A stretch of DNA of 64,000 bases from Candidatus Trichofilum aggregatum (GTDB lineage Bacteria > Chloroflexota > Anaerolineae > Promineifilales > Promineifilaceae). The translations under genes and the position numbers were made by a program. The DNA is taken from positions 39,121-103,120 of the forward strand of contig JADJUV010000013.1 of NCBI GenBank assembly GCA_016716885.1, read 5' to 3'. The notes under the pieces are model-generated. The model searched no databases. It had not been told where the DNA came from and saw only the letters and a program-made list of their open reading frames with translations. This document shows positions 1 to 7,745 of the stretch, one piece after another. Positions within the stretch are counted from its first letter, which is position 1. Every line of letters starts with the position of its first letter.

Positions 1-148
1 GGTGATTCCGCACCCGGTTCACCGAGGTGATGAGCGACAAACTCCAGCCCGCAGGCGGTTTCACATCGGGCCGGGTGATCGAGGGCCAGCCGTTACGTTC
101 ATACTTTTCGAGAATCGGTGTACCGTCGGGGTTAGTAACTGGGGACAT
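1..148 (-). CDS. Partial unknown protein, N-terminal end only
   Basis: An open frame runs off the left edge on the minus strand. It starts at an ATG at 148 with an AAGGA-type ribosome site 6-8 bases upstream. The visible 49 residues begin MSPVTNPDGTPILEKYE and continue through a Trp/Pro-rich stretch (NGWPSITRPDVKPPAGW). I see no signal peptide or recognisable motif in so short a piece. The good ribosome site and the absence of stops support a real gene. The function is unknown. Confidence 0.5.
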   Translation of the reverse strand, partial: MSPVTNPDGTPILEKYERNGWPSITRPDVKPPAGWSLSLITSVNRVRNH

Positions 149-190
149 GGGATTTCCTTGTGGGATAGTTTGTCAGATTTCTTACTCGTA

Positions 191-357
191 CAGCTTTACA
201 CAAGTCTTTGGCAAGTTAGTCTGAAGACCCATCCCCCTGACCCCCTTCCCGGGGGGAAGGGGGAACCTTAGCGGCGCGGTTTTTCGGGGCCTTAGCCCCG
301 AAAACCGCGCCGAGATATTCCCCCCCTGGGGCGGGGTTAGGTGGGGGTTTCGGGTAG
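191..357. repeat. Dispersed intergenic repeat of about 170 bp, copy 1
   Basis: This segment is near-identical to 52103-52275 in the same orientation. Both contain, in order, a CAGCTTTAC-type lead, the phrase AAGACCCATCCCCCTGACC, a hairpin CCCTTCCC/GGGGGAAGGG, a long inverted repeat around GGCGCGG...CCGCGCC (272-312 here), and a C/G-rich tail ending GTGGGGGTTTC. It lies between a partial gene and the 3' end of the SDR gene. It could act as a structured terminator or be a small non-autonomous mobile element. No transposase is nearby. Confidence 0.85.
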
Positions 358-386
358 CTCCAGCTCTGAACTCTAAACTCAAGTTC

Positions 387-1094
387 TCAATAAGGGATTC
401 TTTCGCCATCAACATTGAGGAACTCGCCACTGCGAGAAAGGGTGAGTTCCTCAAGCCGTTGCAAAATTTGGCGGGCTGACTCCTGAACCGTGAGCGGAGC
501 CGAACTGCCGCCCATATCGGTTTTGACCCAGCCAGGGCTTAAACTGATAACGGTGATGCCATCAGCCCGGTACGCGGCCGCTTGCTGTTTGCTCAACATA
601 TTAAGCGCGGCTTTAGACAGGCTGTACGGAATGGACCCCCTGCCCCCCAGTTCAATAGACCCTAACCGTGAGCTGATATTGACAATTTTTTTGCCTAGCC
701 CGGCTTTGAGAAGGGGATACAGATGTTGGGCGGTCAGAAAAGCTCCACCCACATTCACCTCAACATGCTGCGCCATATCTGACCAGGCTAATTCATTCAT
801 ATCCAGAGAGCGGTTCAAGTTGATAGCCGCATTGTTGAGCAAAATGTCAAGATACCCAAATTGTTGAGAAAGGAAATGATAAAGTTCCTGAAGATCACTT
901 TCTGAGGTGACATTGACCTTAAACGGCCACAGATTACGGCTCTTCTTTGCTTGCTCCAGGAGTAACTCAGCCCGGCTTTCCTCGCGGTAGCCCGCAATGA
1001 CCTTGTAGGATTGTTGCGCCAGTTGCCGGGCCAATTCATAGCCAATCCCTCGATTAGCCCCACTGATGAATACGGTTTGAACGTGATCTGTCAT
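387..1094 (-). CDS. SDR-family NAD(P)-dependent oxidoreductase
   Basis: This is a classical short-chain dehydrogenase/reductase of 235 residues, the usual length for the family. The N-terminal Rossmann motif SGANRGIG (TGxxxGIG type) is at residues 11-18 and binds NAD(P). NNAA follows near residue 87, then the catalytic Ser in NISS (about 140) and the YxxxK pair in YSLSK (about 157-161). The start ATG at 1094 is preceded by GGAGAAATCACT, a clear ribosome site. The substrate cannot be told from sequence; the family oxidises or reduces carbonyls or alcohols in the cytoplasm. The gene stands alone on the minus strand, with a repeat downstream and a short repeat-rich gap upstream. Confidence 0.9.
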   Translation of the reverse strand: MTDHVQTVFISGANRGIGYELARQLAQQSYKVIAGYREESRAELLLEQAKKSRNLWPFKVNVTSESDLQELYHFLSQQFGYLDILLNNAAINLNRSLDMNELAWSDMAQHVEVNVGGAFLTAQHLYPLLKAGLGKKIVNISSRLGSIELGGRGSIPYSLSKAALNMLSKQQAAAYRADGITVISLSPGWVKTDMGGSSAPLTVQESARQILQRLEELTLSRSGEFLNVDGERIPY

Positions 1095-1134
1095 AGTGAT
1101 TTCTCCGAGTCTTTAGGATTTTGTGGGGTACAAC

Positions 1135-1227
1135 GTGATGCGTGATACGTGAGGCTTCTCTGGTCACGCATCACGTTTCACGCATTACGGTCTATCAACC
1201 CCATGAATTCCCAAAGAACCATTTCTC
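1135..1227. repeat. Short tandem/inverted repeats in the gap between genes
   Basis: The gap holds GTGATGCGTGATACGTGA facing TCACGCATCACGTTTCACGC, which can pair as a hairpin and also reads as repeated 7-8-base words. A phrase (TCAACCCC.TGAATTCCCAAAG) follows that recurs at about 18801-18835. A related CACGCATCACGCACCACGC word sits near 59138-59160. I see no gene here. Confidence 0.6.
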
Positions 1228-1821
1228 TTATCGGGCAACCTGGCTTGATCGATCAAGTTTCCCCATAATCTCGGCACAGGTCTCTTCAGGCGTTTTATCT
1301 TTGGTATAGATGACGATTTTAGCCAGAAGATGGTTGGAAGGGTGCTTAACAAACTGCTCATTCACTTTGAGCACCTCGGCGTCAACCTCGCCCACTTCCT
1401 CCTTAACCATCTCGCTAAATCGGGCATTGACGATAGCCACTGATTCGTCAAGGTCGGGTGAGGGTAGGAGTAGGACGACATGGGGATAGGGAGCTAAGGC
1501 TTTTTGCACACGAGCTAACAGGGTTTCATCTTCATAAACAGAATGACCTGCCCCAAAATCAATGACGCCTTGATACTCGCCTAAAGCCCGTTCTACGGCA
1601 TGGGCTTCAAACGGTTTCCAGTAATTGAGCAGTCCTACCATACCCGCATCAGAACGGGCAATTTTGGCAGCGGCATCCGCGTCATAACCAATTTCTTGGT
1701 AATAACCCCATCGTATCTTGTCCAGCTCACAGCGGGGAAGTTCTAGTTTTTCCGCCAGCAGCCGGGCGATGGTACTTTTACCAGCACTCATCGGCCCGAT
1801 CAAAATAATGGTTGTATTCAT
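1228..1821 (-). CDS. P-loop kinase, shikimate-kinase/adenylate-kinase-like
   Basis: A 197-residue soluble protein beginning MNTTIILIGPMSAGKST, a Walker A motif (GPMSAGKST) at residues 9-17, typical of small nucleoside/shikimate-type kinases. The region DKIRWGYYQEIGYD after it resembles the lid/substrate segment of the AAA_33 and shikimate-kinase-like families. A hydrophobic strand HVVLLLPSPD near residue 133 fits a core beta strand. The ATG at 1821 has a strong AAGGAAGGA site. It probably phosphorylates a small molecule or nucleotide; the substrate is unknown. The downstream gap is repeat DNA. I rate the fold as firm and the substrate as open. Confidence 0.75.
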   Translation of the reverse strand: MNTTIILIGPMSAGKSTIARLLAEKLELPRCELDKIRWGYYQEIGYDADAAAKIARSDAGMVGLLNYWKPFEAHAVERALGEYQGVIDFGAGHSVYEDETLLARVQKALAPYPHVVLLLPSPDLDESVAIVNARFSEMVKEEVGEVDAEVLKVNEQFVKHPSNHLLAKIVIYTKDKTPEETCAEIMGKLDRSSQVAR

Positions 1822-1927
1822 GTTGTCCTTCCTTGGAGAGCGTGTCAGGGGATGGCGTGATTTTAGTAATGGTGAGGGAAGGTGTCAATCCATGCGGCCG
1901 CGACAAAACCTGACTCACACATCTTTT

Positions 1928-3052
1928 TCAATGCCCGGCCAGTTGCCGATAAAGTTGGCTAAACTGGGTGGCGGTCCAGTCGGCATTGTAGGTAGTAGCA
2001 AACGCGGCCGCGGCCGCACCCAACTTCTCCCACCGCCCCTTGTCCCCCACCAGGGCCAAAATCGCCTCAGCCAAAGCCAGATCATCACCAGGGGGTGTAG
2101 CAACCGCTGCTGTGGGAGCCAGTTCCGGCAGTAAACCGACGGCGGTACCCACCGCTGGCAGACCGGTCGCGGCCGCTTCTAACAGCGCCACCCCTTGATT
2201 TTCAAGGAGCGCCGATTGCAAAAAGAGATGGGCCTGATGATAAAAGGGGATGCGTTTGTTGGTTGGTTTGTCACCGTGGAAATGGACCCGATCCGCCAGG
2301 TTAAGGACACGGGCTTCGATCTGGATGCGGCCGCGTAACCTATCCTGCCCCACCACATCCAGGTGAAAATCCAATCCCGCCTCGACTAAATGGCACATCG
2401 TCCGTAACAGCATACTCGGATCATTGCGGGCATCCATAGGTGCTACCTGAAGAAACCGCCACGGCGGCCCAAACCGGCGGGGCACCAGCTTGAACGGGCG
2501 CGTATCCACCCCCCACGGCAACCAATGCATTGAAGCAGGGCGTTTCCCTGATAGGTCGGCCAATTGCTCCAGCGCATCATGGCTACCACCGGTAATCTGG
2601 CTGATCTTTTTGATGGTTTTAGCCACTGATGATTCACTACGCGAATTAGTTGACGGAACCGAGGCCTCGCCAGGCCAATGGATCACATCCTCATCGCTGA
2701 GACTGCCCAAAACTGGCACGCGCCACCACCGGCCCGCCGCGGCCGCGAGAAGACCAGCCTCACCCAGACTCAGGGCATGGATTAACTCAGGCCGGTGTTG
2801 GGTCAGACGAAAAGCCTGACGCAATTGGAATAAACGGGTGAGACGCTCTGGGGCCAGGCCGCGCACCTGTCCTAGATTCACCACTTCGGCTCCCAACAGG
2901 TGGTAGTGGGCAAACTCCGGGTATTGCTGTAAGGCGATCACCAACACCTTATGTTGCCGACTCAACCGCTCGATGAGCCAGAGCAAGGCGGGTTGGGATG
3001 GCTCGCGGCCGCGTTTATCCACACCATCCGGGACAATCAAGGTAACATTCAT
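1928..3052 (-). CDS. GT4-like glycosyltransferase
   Basis: About 374 residues with GT-B architecture. The N-terminal half starts MNVTLIVPDG and carries the acceptor-side Rossmann fold. The C-terminal half has the donor-side signature: LENQGVALLEAAATGLPAVG near residues 295-315 corresponds to the EX7E region of GT4 enzymes. No membrane segment is visible, so it is cytoplasmic or peripheral. The product is an unspecified glycan or glycolipid. I chose the ATG at 3052; a TTG at 3061 overlapping the upstream stop as TTGA is an alternative. It directly follows a membrane protein gene (3058-3789) and is probably cotranscribed with it. Six palindrome copies lie within it. Confidence 0.8.
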   Translation of the reverse strand: MNVTLIVPDGVDKRGREPSQPALLWLIERLSRQHKVLVIALQQYPEFAHYHLLGAEVVNLGQVRGLAPERLTRLFQLRQAFRLTQHRPELIHALSLGEAGLLAAAAGRWWRVPVLGSLSDEDVIHWPGEASVPSTNSRSESSVAKTIKKISQITGGSHDALEQLADLSGKRPASMHWLPWGVDTRPFKLVPRRFGPPWRFLQVAPMDARNDPSMLLRTMCHLVEAGLDFHLDVVGQDRLRGRIQIEARVLNLADRVHFHGDKPTNKRIPFYHQAHLFLQSALLENQGVALLEAAATGLPAVGTAVGLLPELAPTAAVATPPGDDLALAEAILALVGDKGRWEKLGAAAAAFATTYNADWTATQFSQLYRQLAGH

Positions 3053-3057
3053 ACCAC

Positions 3058-3789
3058 TCAAGTCAGTAGTTTGACGACAAAGGTTGCGCCCAACCCAAAC
3101 AGATAAGCGACGCCATAATAGATAAGCAAGGGCTGACGACCATAACGCCAGAGCAGATAAAGAGTTAGCGCGGCCAACAGGGCTACCACATACAGATCGA
3201 ATCCGATTTCCTCAAACCCCAAATTAGCCAGGATGCCCAGACCAATGAACAGGCCATTCACCACCAGCAAGGCGATATCGCGGCCGCGGACTTCTCCCCG
3301 AAAAGGGAAAAGCACTTGCCAAAAGAGCAACGCCCCATTAACCAGGACAAACCCCAGGAAGAAAAGCCAGTGACTAAACGCATCATCGTTGAAAATAATA
3401 ATGCGGCAGATTGCGCTGTTAGAATCATTCAGACAAAAACGCCCATGCAAATAATTGGTCACTTCATGGTCGCCATAACTGGCTCCTAAAAGATAAACGC
3501 CAACGACAAAAGCGACATTAAGCCACAAAGAGGCCTGACCATCACGAGCAGGGCTATCATATTCCATCTGTTTTTTCAGCAGATAAAAACCGATCAGGCT
3601 GATCAAGGCAATGGTCAGCATATTGTGGAAATCCACCCAGCGCAAAAACTCATTCTCGGCTACATAACCAGCCGTTAGCGAACTTAACCGGTTGATGGAG
3701 CCAAGAATGACAGCGACGGTCTGCACCGCCAACAAGAGATGGGTGGTGCGGAGTGAAGGGGCTAAAGATATACGTTGCGTTTGGTTCAT
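3058..3789 (-). CDS. Polytopic membrane protein of unknown function
   Basis: About 243 residues with roughly seven hydrophobic segments (for example THLLLAVQTVAVILG near the N terminus, LTIALISLIGFYLL, LLVVNGLFIGLGILANLGF and a final YGVAYLFGLGATFVVKLL). A periplasmic or loop region contains Cys residues (GRFCLNDSNSAICRI). I chose the ATG at 3789 because GAGGTG sits 6 bases upstream; a GTG at 3798 would overlap that site. I do not recognise the family. It sits between an MFS exporter and a glycosyltransferase on the same strand, which suggests an envelope role without proving it. Confidence 0.75.
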   Translation of the reverse strand: MNQTQRISLAPSLRTTHLLLAVQTVAVILGSINRLSSLTAGYVAENEFLRWVDFHNMLTIALISLIGFYLLKKQMEYDSPARDGQASLWLNVAFVVGVYLLGASYGDHEVTNYLHGRFCLNDSNSAICRIIIFNDDAFSHWLFFLGFVLVNGALLFWQVLFPFRGEVRGRDIALLVVNGLFIGLGILANLGFEEIGFDLYVVALLAALTLYLLWRYGRQPLLIYYGVAYLFGLGATFVVKLLT

Positions 3790-3871
3790 AAGGAGCACCT
3801 CGTTTCTATTTTACGATAGGGGCACACCATACAACATCAGTCTGTCTGCTTTACAGGTCAGAATCTACTCA

Positions 3872-5206
3872 CTAATCGCCCGGTTGCACCAACATCCGGG
3901 GTTCGCGCACCCGCCAACGCATCAGTACAATGCCCACCAAAGCCGTGAAGGCACTGACAAAAAAGAGGGTAGAAAAGTTGAAATCGGCCAGAAGTGTGCC
4001 AATGAGGGGCGCGATGATATTGACCAGGCCAATCAGGGTGTTGGAGATGCCGCTATAGGTGGGTCGGCGATGAGGTGGGCTAAATTCCAAAACGACCATC
4101 ATGCCAGAGATGAGGATGCCCCCCTGCGAAACGCCCTGCAAAGCAAAAACAAGGAAATACCAACTCGGCTCCGGGGCTAACCAGGCCAGGGCAAAACTGA
4201 GCAACGCGGCCGCGCCACTGATCTCCAGTGACAACTTATGTCCATACCGGTCGGCCAGCAGGCCAAAAAACAGATTCCCCGCCGTCTGCCCCAACAGGAT
4301 CGCCACCGTGTACAACCCCACCGTACTGTCGGCCACCTGCCAGCGCTGCAAAGCCGACACCGTCAGAAAACCCATGCCCATGCCACTCAGGGCCAGAAAG
4401 GAGCGGGCCAGCAGAAAGTGGCGAAAATTGGGATCAAGCCGTAATAGTTGCGGCAGATCCGCCAGATATTGGCGTGTGTTGACGCGGGGGATTTGAGCCG
4501 CCTGCACTGGTTCGCGGGTGAAGGCCAGAAACACCCAACTGACATTGATAGCCATAGCGGCCACGGCAAAGCTGATGATGAAATTTTGCGGAAAGGGGTA
4601 CTTTTCTAACAACCAGGCACTACCACTGGCCCCTATCGTGCCCAGCCCCGCGCCAATGAAGGTGGTGACAGCGAAAAAGCGGCCGCGCCGGTTCACCGGA
4701 AATATTCGCGCCAGCATATCTTGCCAGGCGGTCGCCACCACACCGGCCCCCAATCCGTGCCAGGCATAACCAATGAAAAAGAGCACCAGGGCCAGAAGCG
4801 GCGACGCGGCCGCGAGCACCGCCGCCAGTAGAATCAGCCACATAGGCAACCGCTCGGTGAAAAAACCCAGGTTCACCACCACCGGCTTTTTGCGGGCCAA
4901 CCGCTCCACGGCATTGGCCGTAAATAGTTGGGGCAAAAACCAGCTCCCTTGAGCAATCATAGCCGCCAGACCAATAGGAATGGGACTGTCGCTCAACTTG
5001 CTCAAAAACAGGGGCACAATCGTTGTGGCCGAGATAAAGCTGGCCCCTAACGTAAAAGCACTGCCATCTAACACATTAAAAGCGAAATTCCAGTTGAAAT
5101 TTCGCTTCATTTCGGCGGCGATTTCTGTCTCGCTCCGTTCAGGCACGGGCTGATCAGCCCGCAATAACCAGCGTAAAGCCGTCTTGGAACGGCTGAATAA
5201 TGCCAT
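3872..5206 (-). CDS. MFS transporter (12-TM)
   Basis: A 444-residue major facilitator protein with an N-terminal cytoplasmic extension (about 45 residues) before the first transmembrane helix, twelve hydrophobic segments in all, and a basic loop NRRGRFFAVTTF between helices, typical of MFS loops. LFFGLLADRYGHKLS near residue 318 matches the conserved MFS motif G-x-x-x-D-R-x-G in the second half. It is probably a proton-coupled exporter; the substrate is not predictable. The start ATG at 5206 has AAGGTGA upstream. A hairpin repeat separates it from a second MFS gene, so the two are separate transcription units or attenuated. Confidence 0.85.
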   Translation of the reverse strand: MALFSRSKTALRWLLRADQPVPERSETEIAAEMKRNFNWNFAFNVLDGSAFTLGASFISATTIVPLFLSKLSDSPIPIGLAAMIAQGSWFLPQLFTANAVERLARKKPVVVNLGFFTERLPMWLILLAAVLAAASPLLALVLFFIGYAWHGLGAGVVATAWQDMLARIFPVNRRGRFFAVTTFIGAGLGTIGASGSAWLLEKYPFPQNFIISFAVAAMAINVSWVFLAFTREPVQAAQIPRVNTRQYLADLPQLLRLDPNFRHFLLARSFLALSGMGMGFLTVSALQRWQVADSTVGLYTVAILLGQTAGNLFFGLLADRYGHKLSLEISGAAALLSFALAWLAPEPSWYFLVFALQGVSQGGILISGMMVVLEFSPPHRRPTYSGISNTLIGLVNIIAPLIGTLLADFNFSTLFFVSAFTALVGIVLMRWRVREPRMLVQPGD

Positions 5207-5263
5207 TGTGTCACCTTCGTAGTTGGTATGAAAACTTTATCGCTTTCACGAAAAAGATATTGT

Positions 5264-5317
5264 TTGTAGTGACCGCTTTAGCGGGCTGGCGTTAGCCCGC
5301 TAAAGCGGTCACTACGA
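5264..5317. repeat. Long hairpin repeat element (copy 1)
   Basis: A near-perfect inverted repeat with 24-25-bp arms (TTGTAGTGACCGCTTTAGC against GCTAAAGCGGTCACTACGA) and a six-base loop. A partly degraded relative is at 6842-6896. It lies between two MFS genes on the minus strand and could fold in RNA as a terminator or be a mobile hairpin of REP/MITE type. Confidence 0.85.
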
Positions 5318-5411
5318 ACCAGAACCTCGCTGTCGGGGCTGAGTTTCTCGAAGCCCATCCATTGCCTTCGCCAAGCTCAGGCAACGGGTCTGATGGTTAC
5401 ATCAAAACAGA

Positions 5412-6674
5412 TTAATCGGCACTGATGGGGGTGGCTTGCGGCCGCGACATCTCCCACCGCCGCAATTCCGCCCGTGCCCCCAACATGAGCGCTATCCCCC
5501 CTATCAACAACAGCCCGTTTAACCGGATTGCCAACGGTGTCCCCAGCTGCTCCGCACTAAAACCGATCAACAGCGAAGCCAGGGGTTGCATACCAAAACT
5601 GACCATCGTCAGCAGGCTGAGCAAACGCGCCCGCATCTCTGGCGGGGCCATCACCTGAGCCAGTCCCAGGCTGGTGGCAATGACGGCCGGGGCGCCCATA
5701 CTGCCAAAAAACAGGGCGGCCATAGACAAAGGCAGGTAAGTTGTAAAAGAAAACAGGAAAAACCACAGGCCAATCCACAAAACACTGCCGCCAATCGCCA
5801 GCCCGGTGCGTCTGGCGGACTGAGTCCAGGGCACAATGAACAACGTGCCTAACAAAGCCCCCGCCCCAGAAGCCGAGAGCAGAAAACCCAAGGTATCGGC
5901 ATCTCCCTTCAACACTTCACTGGCAAATGAAGGCAAAATATTGAGCGCCGACAGGGCAAAAAACGTGACCAGCACCACAAATAAAATCAAATCTTGTAGG
6001 CGCGGATGGCTACGCACATAACGCAACCCTTCAGTTAGTTGGCCTAAGGCTGTACCGGTACTGGCCCGACGGGCCTGCGCCGCCCGCACCAGGGTCAGAG
6101 AAACAATCACGGCCAAAAAGCTCAGCCCATTCAGGCCAAAAGCCAACGAAGCCCCCAGCCGGGCCACAATAAACCCGGCCAACGCTGGGCCGATGATCCG
6201 GCTTACCTGCATGGCCATGGCATTCATGTTGACGGCTTTACGCACTTCCGCCATGCCCGAAAGATCACCCAAAAAGGCTTGCTGGGCGGGCAAATCCAAG
6301 GCTGTCATCGTACCCAGGCATAACGCCAGAACGTAAACATGCCACAATTGAATCACCTGTAAGCCGCTAAGTAGGGCCAAAACAAAGGCCAAGAGCATAG
6401 CTCCCGCCTGGGTGAAAATAAGTAAACGCCGCCTATCCACCCGGTCAGCCAACACACCCGCCCAAGGGCCAAGGAGCAAGAGAGGTAGCGTTGCCAGCAT
6501 GTTGACAAAACCCAACGCCGCCTCAGAACGGCTTAGCTCCCACACCACCCAGCCCTGAGCGGTTATCTGCAACCAGGTTCCCACGAGCGAAACGACCTGC
6601 CCACTCAGGTAGATACGAAAATTGCGTTGTCGTAAGGGTGAAAACCCTTCGGTGACGGTCTGTACAAAACCCAT
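5412..6674 (-). CDS. MFS transporter, DHA3/EntS-like (MFS_3)
   Basis: 420 residues, twelve predicted membrane helices. The N terminus (FSPLRQRNFRIYLSGQVVS) and the loop PWAGVLADRVDRRRLL near residue 75 are hallmarks of the MFS_3 subfamily, which exports siderophores, macrolides and other drugs. The segment DLPAQQAFLGDLSG near residue 128 is also typical. The ATG at 6674 has AAAGGGAAA upstream. A strong hairpin stands 26 bases upstream of the start. Substrate unknown. It is divergent in sequence from the neighbouring MFS gene, so the two are not a recent duplication. Confidence 0.88.
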   Translation of the reverse strand: MGFVQTVTEGFSPLRQRNFRIYLSGQVVSLVGTWLQITAQGWVVWELSRSEAALGFVNMLATLPLLLLGPWAGVLADRVDRRRLLIFTQAGAMLLAFVLALLSGLQVIQLWHVYVLALCLGTMTALDLPAQQAFLGDLSGMAEVRKAVNMNAMAMQVSRIIGPALAGFIVARLGASLAFGLNGLSFLAVIVSLTLVRAAQARRASTGTALGQLTEGLRYVRSHPRLQDLILFVVLVTFFALSALNILPSFASEVLKGDADTLGFLLSASGAGALLGTLFIVPWTQSARRTGLAIGGSVLWIGLWFFLFSFTTYLPLSMAALFFGSMGAPAVIATSLGLAQVMAPPEMRARLLSLLTMVSFGMQPLASLLIGFSAEQLGTPLAIRLNGLLLIGGIALMLGARAELRRWEMSRPQATPISAD

Positions 6675-6699
6675 AACAATATTTCCCTTTAGACATGAA

Positions 6700-6726
6700 A
6701 ACCCGAAGGCGCCGAGCCTTCGGGTT
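6700..6726. other. Perfect 11-bp stem hairpin upstream of the MFS_3 gene
   Basis: AACCCGAAGGC pairs exactly with GCCTTCGGGTT across a five-base loop. It stands 26 bases before the MFS_3 start on the minus strand. There is no long T tract on the minus-strand side, so it fits a leader hairpin or operator better than a standard rho-independent terminator. Confidence 0.5.
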
Positions 6727-6841
6727 CAAAGTAAGACCAACAAATTGTAACCGGTTCCACATCCTAAAACATCGGACATTGGTACAGGCTGCGGTTTTCC
6801 GCCCTCGTGCTATAGATGCTCAGAAATCATGGGGGCTTTGG

Positions 6842-6896
6842 TTTGTAGTGCCGGCTTTAGCCGGTTCTTTAGCCCGCTAAAGCGGTCACTACGAAC
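6842..6896. repeat. Long hairpin repeat element (copy 2, degenerate)
   Basis: GTTTGTAGTG and CACTACGAAC end a 55-base segment whose right arm (AGCCCGCTAAAGCGGTCACT) is identical to that of the element at 5264-5317, while the left arm has diverged. The rest of 6727-7111 holds one GCGGCCGC copy (6985) and no convincing gene. Confidence 0.75.
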
Positions 6897-7111
6897 AAGC
6901 TCTTTTATCCCCAGTCTGGTGGGAATGGGGGCTTAACGGCGGGGTTATTATCTGGGGCCAGGGTGATGGGGGGAGACGAAGGCCGCGGCCGCGCGATTAG
7001 GCCAACGGCTCTGGGTGAATTTATCAGCCTTTGTCAGCCAGCGCATGGGCCAGGCGGGTGCTGTGGGGGCGTTTACCGTCACTGGTCACATACGTTAAGT
7101 CCAGTTTGGCT

Positions 7112-7549
7112 TCACTCAGCATCTCTCTGCCAATCGGGGGTCTGATTAGCTCCCTCTCTGGCCAGAGCCATCAACTCATCATGCAACAGTTCTGCCTCAT
7201 GGCGTAACGTTTCCCGGTTCTCTTCAGCCAGGCCAAATTCACGGGCAACGCGGAGGGACTGCGTATGAATACGTCGCACAGAAGCTTCAACCGATTCTTC
7301 GCCTGTTTTCAATTCAGCGGGTTTGTTACTCTCAGCCAAAAGGAAGATCAGGTTACGTTTGAGCAGATTTAACTCTTCCTGAGTGGCGGCAGGCAACGCG
7401 GCCGCATCCCAATCAGCTGACTGCTCTTTAATTTCCTGTGCCCTTTGCCAACGAGCTAATTTGTCACCTTGTTGGGCCAAAGCATCGGCCGTCAATTGTT
7501 TAGCTTCCATAGCCAGTTCGGCAATCGTGTTGTTCAGTGTGTTACTCAT
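7112..7549 (-). CDS. Small helical/coiled-coil protein of unknown function
   Basis: About 145 residues, acidic, with long amphipathic helices (Ala/Leu/Glu-rich throughout), no membrane segment and no Cys. I chose the ATG at 7549 (MSNTLNNTIAELAMEAK) because GGGAG stands 8 bases upstream; a start 15 bases earlier is less likely. I do not recognise a family. It lies directly downstream of the eCIS-effector-like gene on the same strand with about 200 bases between, so a shared function is possible but unproven. Confidence 0.65.
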   Translation of the reverse strand: MSNTLNNTIAELAMEAKQLTADALAQQGDKLARWQRAQEIKEQSADWDAAALPAATQEELNLLKRNLIFLLAESNKPAELKTGEESVEASVRRIHTQSLRVAREFGLAEENRETLRHEAELLHDELMALAREGANQTPDWQRDAE

Positions 7550-7745
7550 CGGAATTACTCCCAAAATAGTCCGGCGTGGGTGCCAGTGATGGTCTGAGGT
7601 GCTCTGGATGGCGTGGAGACTTTAGTCGGAACCCCGACCGGCTAAAGCCTCGACTCCTGGTTCGCCCTACTCGTGCCGGTAAAGTCTTCAATCTAGGTGA
7701 GCATCAGCAGGGATTTAGGAGCGAGACAAAACGGCAGGGTGGAAC

